From NCBI GenBank assembly GCA_963969495.1, contig OZ018321.1, forward strand, positions 138,036,685 to 138,100,684: a DNA stretch of 64,000 nt, in the 5' to 3' direction. The notes below the pieces were generated by a model. It was given only the letters and a program-made list of their open reading frames with translations, made no database searches and was not told the origin of the DNA. The position numbers and the translations under genes are program-made. Source of the DNA: Ceratothoa steindachneri. Taxonomy: Eukaryota; Arthropoda; Malacostraca; Isopoda; Cymothoidae. Positions 1 through 8,825 of the stretch are shown in pieces. How positions within the stretch are numbered: the stretch's first letter is position 1; each line of letters starts with the position of its first letter.

Positions 1-1329
1 TTATCTTTTTTTAGGCTGGTAGAAGCCTAGTAGTATAAGAAATAAATGTATTAATTATAATTTGAATTATAATTAAATACATATATAAAATATTTTTTTC
101 GTTACTATTGAATGATTTTTAAAATAACCTAGCTCTTACTAAACATCATTTTTCTTCTTAGCACAGGTTTGTGCAATGAAGCATGGTAGTATTACAAATT
201 TCTTTTGACCTGTGCCAAAAAGTCTGAAGTTACCCGTGTTTGAGTCTTTGACTTCAAGTTTTTTGCCTTTGAATTCTCAGTCCTCTACATCAAGCGTGTC
301 CACCAGAGAAAAACTCACAATCGCTTCGATGAGCTTGTGTCCCGGCCCATTGGACTCTCTGTCCACTTCGACTGTGATGGTTACCCTGTCACTGGTTAAC
401 CTTGGTCACCTACTAAGGATATATCTGGGAGGATCTTCTTTAAATGTTCATCAGGTGAACCAGCTTCGTGAGAACCATCCGATGCCAGAAGGTGAAAAAT
501 TTCCAGTGGACACGGAAGGGCAACACTTTCGCTGAGAATGGCTGGAGATGTTCAATTGGCTTGGTTATGCCAAAGAAATCAACGGGTCGCTCTACATTCT
601 TTGTACTATATTCCAAAAATAAACTGCCGAAGTCAGAGGAAAATACCAGCCACACGCCCAGCTAGTCACGTGTGTGCTAAGAGACCTAAAAAGGGGCAAT
701 GGAATACTCCAAAAGCATGGCAAATCAGCCACACATCTTGCTTGCATTGAGCGTGCATGACTGCATTGACTACACACTGCTGATAGTGATTAGGCCATCG
801 ACCTTCAACTTTGAACTTTTGTTCTGCAGTCGTCAAAATGATTCATAAGGTACTGCGGCAGTCATTTGGTGAAATGTTTGTTAACTTCCTAATGGTGATT
901 AATTCACTAATTTGTGCCAATTATAATTAATACAATAAAGACTATGTTCAAGTGTGTATTGTGTATCTCTTCTTCATGTAACAATAAAAAATAATTCTCT
1001 GTTTCATTCTGTTCTGACTTTCTTCACTTTTAAACTTGAGAAGTTAACCGCTGATAGTATTAATCTGGACCATAAAACCATCGATGCTAGATGAAATCAA
1101 GTAATTGAAGTGAAGATTTAATTTGAGCAAGTGAAGAAGTTTGTTTCTCTAATCAAATAAAAATTCTAGGTTTCACCCCATGGGCCTAAAATGTGTGAAC
1201 CATAAATCAGCCTTTCTTTGCAGTAGCTTTATGGTGTGGCCAAGAACAGAGTCAAGTTATTATCCTTCATAAATCTGTTTACAAACAATGAAAGACTGAC
1301 TTAAGACATTTATGTATTTTAATTAGATG
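1..1329. other. AT-rich segment without a recognised gene
   Basis: I recognise no family here. A 107-codon open frame (212-535, +) and overlapping short frames lie in a less AT-rich island (about 170-780), which could be remains of an old exon or repeat. The translation has no motif I know. The rest is AT-rich DNA with runs such as TATAAT and AATAAA that are expected by chance. Confidence 0.3.
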
Positions 1330-1429
1330 ATTAATCACTAACATAAGAGTTTACAATGAAAGTTGATGAATTATGTAGCACTGAAGCAACCTTGAAAGGA
1401 CCTCAGGCAACTAATGGGTTAAGGGGGTT

Positions 1430-1560
1430 ACACCTATCTATACCAAGTACACTGCATTTGCTTATGATAAATTCCATTTGCCATAACTCAGCAACAGAGT
1501 CAGACCTGGTAAACTTGCTCACGTCACTATCTATACCCAAGATAATTAATATAAATCAAA
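1430..1560 (-). pseudogene. Short CR1-like LINE RT scrap
   Basis: Read on the minus strand, the stretch around 1435-1500 resembles the CR1-B segment near 27000-27060 that encodes the KWQMxFNxxKCSVL part of the reverse transcriptase. It has substitutions and no long frame. It lies directly before a plus-strand CR1-C 3' end, so this is a patch of old LINE debris. The similarity is short and judged by eye. Confidence 0.35.
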
Positions 1561-1564
1561 GGCA

Positions 1565-2160
1565 ACAAAAATAATACCTTCCATAAAGCACCTTGAATAT
1601 GAGATAGACTGAGGGTACTAAATATGTCATCATTTGAAAGGTGTGTGAGATGAGATATACCTAATTGAGCCTTTAAAATCTGTTCTCAGATAGATAAGTA
1701 ATTTGATTTTGCAAAGCTATTTGAGTTGGAAAGTAGTAATGGGACTAGGGGTAACCATTTGAAAATTTAAAAAAACAGAGGTGCAGGTTGGATGTAAGAG
1801 TATTTTTTCATCAACAGAGTGGTAGATTACTCGAATAGTTTGCCACCTGAGAGTAAACAGTCCAAACTTAAATGTTATCAAACGTAGATTGGATTATTAT
1901 ATGGGGAAGGTGGATTTTTTTTAGGGGGTTTATTCTGGACCCATTCCTATAAATGCAGTTTTTTATTATTATATATTATGGGTGATTTGGATTTTGACCA
2001 GATTCCTGGGGATAGTTCAAATTGTATATTGTAGATGCATGATCTGACACAATCCTATAGACGCAGTTTGTGTGAGGGTTTTGATGGATGCTGATGAGCT
2101 TTGAAAGGCCTTTGTGGCCTTTGTCATCTGTGAAATTGTTATGTTATAAATATATCTATT
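1565..2160 (+). pseudogene. CR1-C LINE 3' end, 5'-truncated
   Basis: This matches the 3' end of the near-complete CR1-C element at 20045-20735: the same order of blocks (CACCTTGAATAT, then ATAGACTGAGGGTA, then TTTGAAAGG) and the same 3' UTR ending in a TTGTGGCxTTTGTCAT block followed by GAAATTGTTATGTTAT. The coding part, the C-terminal region after RT, is broken by frameshifts and stops. A 5'-truncated copy is the usual product of target-primed reverse transcription. Confidence 0.75.
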
Positions 2161-2334
2161 TTGTAAAAATAAGCAAATGCTATATAGTGCATATCAAAGA
2201 TATATACTATATTGCAATTTCACTAATTAAGACACGCAAATTTCTAATTATGATATGACAAAAAATAGATTGGTAGCTATCTTGTCATTGATAGCTTCTT
2301 TTGAGCCATGAAAAGATGGGTTAGGTAGGTTAGT

Positions 2335-3654
2335 TCTTTTTAGGAGATGTTAAGGGAAAAAATTTACATTTATAGCTCTTTCTGGAGTCTTCAACTTAAG
2401 GACTATCACGTTTGATGCTTCAACAAGTCAGCCATCATATGTACATCCTATCTACCCTGATAACATTCTTCCATAACCTTCCAATCTTGGTGTGAAATTG
2501 TTCACCTTGCACGTCGCTAACAGCACCAAGATCATCCGGAAAGCTGGCAAGATGGCAATGCAGAAAATGTAGTTTAATACTCATGTTGCAACCAAGCGCC
2601 TTGTAGCTCTCCAATAGATTCTGAACAATTTCTGTGTAATTACTTGCATGTGTATTTCCAAGAAAGTTCTTGATGTCTTTGAATGATAACCAAGCATTCT
2701 TCTCAAGGCTTGACATAGTCCCAGTGAACTGTTCATCTATGATAAGCTGTCGAATTTGTGTACCATCAAACAGACTGGCCTTTATTTTTTCAATTGACAG
2801 ACCAGGAAATGTCGAGATGATGTACTTAAAACAGTCGCCATCAGTTGGCAATGCCTTTTCAAACTGATTCATGAGATCTATGTGCAGAGGTGGGAATATA
2901 TTTTTCCTGTCAACTAGTAGCTCATGTAGAATGTTGGGATCTCCAGGTTTAAGATCAGATTTTTGAGGCCAATTCGTCTCAACCCAATGCTTTCCTCGAG
3001 AGCTCTGCTATCCCACATACAGAGAAAGCAGGGACACTTTGTGTACTCACGTTGCTGACCAAGAAGGAAGCACACCATTTTAAAGTCAACACAGATTATC
3101 CAATTCTGTTTGTCATATTGCAATAACTCAATGACCCTCTTTATATCTCCATGTTCTTCACAAAGACAGACAGAATGCCCAATAGGGACTGCACCAAATA
3201 AATTGCCATTGTGTAAAAGGACACACTTCAAGCTCCGCTTTGAGCTGTCAATAAACATTCACCATTCATTTGGATTGTAGATTGAAAGCCCTAGTTCCTT
3301 CAGTAAACTAGGAATGTTATGGCCATACATAAAGCCGCTGTCACTTCAAAAGTACTGCAGAAATGTACTTTCTCTGGTTTGAAAGTATGATACTTTCACT
3401 CCTTGTTCAAGTAAGTTTTTCTCATTCAGTCTTGATGCTAGGATTTCTGAAGCTTTTGCACAGTCTGTGCAATACTCATTTTGCTCTCGCCAAACCATTG
3501 GGTTACCAAATGGCAACCGTTCACATGTTCCTTTAGTCAACATCCGTAAACTCTCGACACACTGCCTTGGAATGGTGAAACTGCCACAAATGTAGCAGAA
3601 GGAGTCAGGGTTGTTTAGGCATTTATGTTGAGAAGTTGCAGGAGCAGACATGAT
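2335..3654 (-). pseudogene. Gene-X family pseudogene, copy 1 (uncharacterised metazoan family)
   Basis: The minus-strand reading starts at ATG 3651-3649. It shows a Cys-rich N-terminal block (DSFCYICGSF), then PMVWRE, a VSYFQTRESTF block, then MFIDSSKRSLKCVLLHNGN, then KASLFDGTQIRQLI, WLSFKDIKNFLGN and CNMSIKLHFLHCHL, and finally a Lys/Arg-rich tail near 2345-2390. The same blocks recur in copy X2 at 54.9-59.6 kb. I recognise this as a multi-copy family usually left as uncharacterized in invertebrates; I do not know its function. The copy is dead: the segment between CYICG and PMVWRE is shortened, there is a frameshift near 3345 and an in-frame TGA just before MFIDSS (about 3259). A polypyrimidine tract and CAG at 3655-3657 form a good splice acceptor 3 bases upstream of ATG, so this is a DNA-level copy and not a processed one. 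Confidence 0.7.
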
Positions 3655-3871
3655 CTGAAACAAAGGAAATATATGCCTATATAAATAAAACACTAAGATG
3701 GAATAGTTACCAGCTTTGAAAGTTAAAGAAACAGCATATAACGAAATAGAACATACAACATACTTTTGGTTTCAATAGTGTTATATTAGATTGATAATTT
3801 GATTATCTTGAATTTTTTGATTTACCTACATAGTCTTAACCTAATTATTTTTAATATTCTTTAACTGTATT

Positions 3872-3937
3872 AGATTAATTTATGTTTTAGAACCTGAAGA
3901 TGGGGATACGCCCGAAACATTGTTCCATAAATAAATC
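3872..3937 (+). ncRNA. Hammerhead-ribozyme-like motif (tentative)
   Basis: The order of parts resembles a type I hammerhead. A left arm at 3872-3883 can pair with 3926-3937 with one mismatch (stem I). CTGAAGA (3894-3900) fits the CUGANGA core, a G/C-rich hairpin 3901-3913 would be stem II, GAAA (3914-3917) is the second core box, and A-C/G-T around 3917-3923 could be a two-pair stem III. The closing pair of stem II is a T/C mismatch, which is a weakness. Such motifs are known in Penelope-like elements and retrozymes; no PLE coding sequence adjoins this one. Confidence 0.3.
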
Positions 3938-3984
3938 ACATGTACCTCAGCCTCTTATGTGTCCTTACATTCACTGTGAAATTG

Positions 3985-4090
3985 AAGATTAGACATAAGA
4001 AATTTGGATGCAGTTTGTCATGTGTTTACTTGGATGACCTCTGGACGGCCCTTGCAGCTTTCATCATCAGTTGAATAATCGTATGTTCAG
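3985..4090 (+). repeat. CR1-C 3' UTR remnant
   Basis: The stretch TTGGATGACCTCTGGACGG followed by CCCTTGCAGCTTTCATCATC closely resembles the repeated 3' UTR block of CR1-C (20560-20605 and 20680-20720). It is probably a very short 5'-truncated insertion or a leftover of one. Confidence 0.5.
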
Positions 4091-4674
4091 AGAAGTAGGG
4101 TCTCTGTTCAAGTGACCATTTTTTGGCAATGTTATTCAAATGGAATGCAGACAGAAGAGGAGGAAGTATATTAGACGAGTATAGTACTCAACATATTCAG
4201 TCTACATATACATACTAATTTAGATTAAATAATTTTTGGTGATTTGATATAAAAAAGTAATTAAAAAAGGTAGGCTACAAAAATGTTTATACAAGTACCG
4301 ATTTAAAAAAGAATCTTGTATACTCATCACATTCTAAACTACCTAATAATTGTGCACTTTCTTTTTAGCATACAGGTTAGTCCAAAAGTCTTGTCAGATA
4401 TTTGTTTTAAGATAATACAATTTTTTTAATTTTTAGACAAACTTTCTTAATTCTTAAAATGATGTTCAGCAATGTCATTTTCACATTCCAGAACTAATAA
4501 TAACGTATTCATTTTGGGAAAATATGAAATGTTATATCTGCAGATGATCTGCACTTGCATCTTTTGACATTAGCCAATAATCATGGTTTGTTATATTCCG
4601 GACTGTTCACACATGGCTGTCTCTTTAATTGATATATTAGAATGGGGTGAGGTGGTTGTTGTAAGTCAAAATAA
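4091..4674. other. AT-rich spacer
   Basis: No gene, RNA or repeat family is recognised. The stretch is AT-rich with no open frame of note. Confidence 0.4.
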
Positions 4675-4679
4675 TATGT

Positions 4680-4787
4680 GATTTCTTTGGGGAGGGGGGC
4701 ATCTGGTGACTGCCTGCTTATGCATGTAATCGGACACAACACAGACTACTACTAAGCTATATTAAGAAACAAGTAAAAAAAAACAAT
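4680..4787 (-). repeat. I-like LINE 3' UTR remnant
   Basis: The block GGGGCATCTGGTGACTGCC and what follows it resembles the 3' UTR of the complete I-like LINE (GGGGCTATCTGGCGACTGCC at 8659-8678 and on to about 8740). Further A-rich sequence resumes after the solo LTR at 5667-5715. It seems to be an old minus-oriented LINE tail into which the solo LTR inserted. Confidence 0.45.
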
Positions 4788-4791
4788 ATGT

Positions 4792-5662
4792 TGTGGTGGA
4801 GCGAATGTGAGTGTGTGTAAAAAGGGCCATTCTCCCACCCCTTTTCTCAGTACCCTCTCCCTCCCTCTGTAAGAATGTGTGTGTGTGAGTGGGAATGAGG
4901 TTTTTTTTATATTTTCTCTTTGTATATATATGTATTTGATTTCATGTATTAAAATTGTTTTTTCTTTCTCAGATTGTACTTTGTTTAAAATAATCTTTTA
5001 TCAGATTGTATTGTTTAAAATAATCTTTTATCAAAAGATTATATTTTGAAAGAGTAGTTTTTAGAGTTAAATATTTGGAGAATTGTTGATGCTGAGGATT
5101 GTTTGGATATACATTTAGAGGTAAGATAGTCAATAAATTTACTCGGGTAATGCCCACTTATTAGTTTCCCTTCCATGTATAAGTAAATGGATCATAAACG
5201 GAGGATATATCTCTTCTACAGAGAGTGGAAGCTTGGACGGAGTGCAAGAAGGGTTCTCTAGACGAGTGCTCCACCCAGCCCTGAGACAGAAGGCTTTCAT
5301 ACATCGCTAGACACCTGAACTACCACACCCGCATTGGCTGACAAGCCTGCCTCCTTTTATGTCAGCCTACTACCACCCACCTCCAGCACACAAGTAATAG
5401 CACGTGCCCCTTTTCGTTCGGTTGTTGTTGTTTTTCATTTCGTTGTGTAGATATATTTAAGTAAATTTGTTCTATTCACCCGTTATAAAATTCTTTTGGT
5501 ATCTTGTTGGGATTGGGGAATTTGTCCTCATTTTGAAGTGTGCACACTTCCCTTGTAAATATAAACTATTGTAATTATCATTATACATTTTTTTTTGTAA
5601 GTAAAGGGACTGTATATACAATCCGTTTCATTCTCCTTTGATTTCTCACATCGGCCGCTACA
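4792..5662 (+). mobile_element. Solo LTR of the dual-protease Gypsy family
   Basis: It begins TGTGGTGGAGCGAATG and ends GGCCGCTACA. That is the element-sense orientation of the 852-bp LTRs at 36111-36962 and 44194-45045, which read as its reverse complement on this strand. Shared landmarks are the block with the CTCTCCCTCCCTC run, the paired AATCTTTTATCA copies, the CTCCACCCAGCCCTGAGA block and the AAGTGTGCACACTTC palindrome. Flanking 4-bp repeats ATGT (4788-4791 and 5663-5666) are a target-site duplication. No internal coding sequence remains, as after LTR-LTR recombination. It is visibly more diverged than the LTRs of the intact element. Confidence 0.88.
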
Positions 5663-5715
5663 ATGTAAATAACAGATAATGCTAAAAAAATAAGAAAACA
5701 AAGCAAGGAGGCAGC

Positions 5716-6501
5716 GCACTCGGAGTTCCTCAGACCGCTTAGCCACCCTTATGCTGGACTTCACTCTCCTGGATAGCCTCCAGTATTCGTCAAAGTAACC
5801 CAAGATCTTTGATTGCCAGTACACATATCTCTTCTCCCTAAGCAGTTGGCCGATATCTCAATTAAACCACTTTGGTTGAACAGAAGACCGACGGCGGCAT
5901 TTCAGAGGGATGAAACGCGATTGAAAACTCGTGAATGTGGTTTTAAAACTGTTCCATGAGTCTTTAACAGCATCGCACACTTCTAGCCTCACGTCATTCA
6001 GTCCAGCACGAAGACCTGCAAAGTCTGCTCTTCTCAAATCGAGTTTCCTCGATTTACTAGTTGCAGGCCCTGCCTTCGGGACTTTGACTACAAATCTAAT
6101 TAGTCGGTGGTCACTGCCACCGAGCTTTTCATCAACAGAGAGGTCCTCAACGATGTCATCCTCAGGTGAAAACCAAGTCGAGGATATTGTCTCTCTCACC
6201 CATTGAGTCAGGAACTCGTTCGCGAACTCCAGGAGTAGTGCATTCTCGCCACAGGGTTCTCTGGTTTCCCAGTCAACTTGTGTTGAAATCCCCCATGATG
6301 ATACACACCCTGTCTTCAACAAGTTCTCCTAGTAGCTGGTACAGACAGATCTCTGTCCTTTTCAACGAGTTGGGCAGGAGGTCTATAAAGCACCAGGGTC
6401 CTGTATTTGGCAGGACCTATCTCTATGTCAACACCTAGTAGTTCATGGTCGGATACGATGTTGCAATCCGTCGAGTTGAGAGTATCCTTGACATACAACA
6501 T
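5716..6501 (-). pseudogene. CR1-A LINE ORF2 fragment (endonuclease and linker), copy 1
   Basis: The minus-strand translation gives an exonuclease-endonuclease-phosphatase domain in pieces: GGGLMLYVKDTLNSTDC, VDIEIGPAKYRTLVLYRPP, then GGSDHRLIRFVVKVPK (the conserved SDH box near 6100) and SRKLDLRRADFAGL. The linker towards RT continues to about 5716. The same domain is found at 34723-35373 and 50464-50862. Several frameshifts and stops break it, and the RT is missing because the copy abuts old LINE tail and solo-LTR DNA. It belongs with ORF1 just upstream (6757-7401). In life it would nick target DNA to prime reverse transcription; this copy cannot. Confidence 0.8.
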
Positions 6502-6756
6502 CAGACCGCCACCCTATCTTTCTAGAAGAGCTGCTAACTGGGAATCATGAATTCACCTTCAAAATCTCAGCTTGAAGTTTTTAGCCACGACTCCGTTATG
6601 GCCACCATCTCAGGTTCTTCTGTTGCTACGAGGCCACGGAGCTCTCCCGTTTCCCTGCTTCTCTGTTTTCGTGGTCACACCCTTTTTGACGACCTCCGAG
6701 AAGGTCGTTTCAGAAGTGACACAGGCGCGCTGGCGCACGTCCGCTTTCGCTCTGTT

Positions 6757-7401
6757 TCAAATGCTCCTTTGGGTGCGTTCCACGACATCTTGAATTAGGT
6801 TGGCGAGTACAGCTTTCCCTTTAAAGGAAAGATGCACTCCCTCCCTTTTATACAGGTCGTTTCTCCAGTAGGTGTGGTAGGGGTCAACAAAGAAAACTCC
6901 TTCTGCAGTGCAGAGATCGGCCAACTGTCGGTTTACTGCGACATTTCTCTTGTGAGCGGTTCGAGATGGACCTCTTCTCGGAAGCATCCCAACCACGACA
7001 CATTTTGGGGTTTTAAGCCCAATGTCATCCACAGCTCCCATCACCGTTTGGATGGTCTTGCCACCGAGGCCAACCATACCCCCTCTGAGGTAGAGGTCGT
7101 TGCCACTCACCATCAGAGCGACAACTGAATTCTCAGAAATCTGAGCTTTCTCTGCATCTACTCTGATGTTGTGGTTACCCCGTCCTGATAGGCAGTTTAC
7201 CTTGACACTAGTGCGAAGCCAGGCCACTAGCAGCAGCTGCAGATCCCGTGTTTGCGAGACACCAATGAGGGTGACCTTCAGACACTTGGTCTCTGAAGAT
7301 GGGGTCTTTCCTTGTGGAAGAGTCCTCTCTTTTTCCTCTTTACTCTCCCCATTCTTATCCTTATTTTTCTTATTCCCTTTTTTTTCTTCTTGTTTATGCA
7401 T
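6757..7401 (-). CDS. CR1-A ORF1 remnant, SGNH/esterase-like, copy 1
   Basis: 214 codons. The N-terminus is Lys/Glu-rich and probably coiled or RNA-binding (HKQEEKKGNKKNKDKNGE), followed by an SGNH-hydrolase-like domain: KVTLIGVSQTRDL for block I, VVALMVSGNDL, VVVGMLPRRGPSRTAHKRN, and EGVHLSFKGKAVL for the C-terminal catalytic block. Esterase-type ORF1 proteins are known from CR1-clade LINEs. Compared with copy 2, where block I reads LIADSQAR and the last block DGVHFS, this copy has Val for the Asp of the GDS-like motif and Glu for the Asp of the D-x-x-H motif. It also stops early, so it is probably inactive. The start is uncertain because the 5' part is truncated at about 7401. Confidence 0.75.
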   Translation of the reverse strand: MHKQEEKKGNKKNKDKNGESKEEKERTLPQGKTPSSETKCLKVTLIGVSQTRDLQLLLVAWLRTSVKVNCLSGRGNHNIRVDAEKAQISENSVVALMVSGNDLYLRGGMVGLGGKTIQTVMGAVDDIGLKTPKCVVVGMLPRRGPSRTAHKRNVAVNRQLADLCTAEGVFFVDPYHTYWRNDLYKREGVHLSFKGKAVLANLIQDVVERTQRSI

Positions 7402-7540
7402 TGACTTCTCAAACTTTTAGGGCCAACCAGTTTGACCAAAAATTGACCATGGGTGACCCAGAGCCATAAAAATTGGTACAGTATGTGATGTTATCTCACC
7501 AGACCCAAATTGCATGCAAAAAAATCATCAAAATCATGAC

Positions 7541-8391
7541 CTAGTGACAAGATTTTTCCAAAAAGTGTGTATACTTCACGTAGAATGCCCCAATCCACTT
7601 ATCCATAATTTCAGACTTCCATTCACAACATCTAAACTCATCATACTTACTCAGAATCCTCTCATTCACTAGCAACACTTGCACTCCAGTATCAATCAAA
7701 ACACAGAAGTACCTTTCACCAACTTTCACTCTCGCTTCCATCATATCAGGTCCTCCATGTTCACAATACACAGAAGGAACAACCACACCAACATCAGCAC
7801 TGACATCCACACAGTCATCAACTCCCACATCATCACTCACCACACACTCATCTTAATCCAGACAATCATTCTTTTCCCTCATATACGAACACTTTTCAAT
7901 CACCCAATTGTAATGCACACCACTCAAACACTGCAGATGCACCACATTAGCATTTGAACCCTTGACTTTCTCATCCTTGTACACAATCGGCCTGTCATCA
8001 CAAATGTGCACATATTATAATCACTCCATACAAAGACACACTACAATCAACACTTCCTGAAATGGAAGGACCCCTGGCATACACAATCGCTCTCAATTCT
8101 TTGATAAAGTTCCACACCCTTGCCACGTCAATACTTTCAGGCTTATACATACTTCACTTATTACCTCCTTCCTTAAGTTATCCACACTATCAAGAACTCT
8201 CACATCTACTCTATCACTCTTCAAATCTTGCAAACTATTCCATACGCTCTCAAACAAGGATTCCGCCCCCACCCTTACTCTCCCTTTCGGCAAATACTCA
8301 GGATCACTCACTCCACACACATTTTCATCATTCATACCAGGATACCTTGACATCAAATCAGTCACTCCATTCCATTCACCAGGCGCCCTGA
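7541..8391 (-). pseudogene. Gypsy pol fragment spanning the RNase H to second-protease region
   Basis: The minus strand encodes DLMSRYPGMNDENVCGVSD and the following linker (8093-8365), then VPSVYCEHGGPDMMEARV, VLIDTGVQVLLVNERILSKY and FRCCEWK (7541-7843). These match the intact pol at 37012-42309 between about residues 745 and 1010, including the second protease active-site block. Frameshifts, stops and a deletion after FRCCE leave no functional product. It shows that the extra protease is carried by more than one copy of the family. Confidence 0.85.
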
Positions 8392-8454
8392 GTTCTCTCC
8401 GGGCATTGGAATCTGCATCCCTTGGTTAGCGATATCCAGTCATTCCCCATGAAA

Positions 8455-8637
8455 AATCAGGCAATGCCAAACTGGTAACCATCTTGGATTTTCTTAATTT
8501 TGGGGTATGTTGATACATGTCATAAAAGAACTTCACATGCAAAATTATAGCTGACTTTGAGGCCTCATAAAACATGCAGTTTGAAAGATATAGGTCTGAA
8601 AAGTTCAGGTCCTACAGAATCAGGACCATAGATTCCA
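8455..8637. repeat. Repeat R, copy 1, segment 1
   Basis: It matches the reverse complement of 23455-23690. Landmarks are ATGTTGATACATGTCATAAA, then AAAAGAACTTCACATG and CATAAAACATGC. It is the left part of an older unclassified repeat that was later split by the I-like LINE (8638-15571) and the mariner (15749-21687). No coding potential is seen. Confidence 0.75.
8623..8637. repeat. Target-site duplication of the I-like LINE (left)
   Basis: GGACCATAGATTCCA here is repeated exactly at 15572-15586. Together the two flank the LINE and define its ends. The unoccupied site, with one base difference, is present at 23459-23473 on the opposite strand. Confidence 0.92.
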
Positions 8638-8825
8638 TTTTTATTTTTTTTTATTTAAGGGGCTATCTGGCGACTGCCGACTTAGGCATAAGTCGCCGTA
8701 AACAAACAGCCTAGTTCTAGGCTACTTCAAAAAATGGAACAGGGAACAACAAAAAAGAAATAACAATAACAAAACAATAACAAAAACAACAACAACAACA
8801 AAAACAACAACAAAATTAAGCCTGG

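Noticed and set aside
212..535. A 107-codon open frame near the left edge as a host gene
   Set aside because: No motif, no splice or codon evidence, and overlapping frames of similar length exist on both strands.
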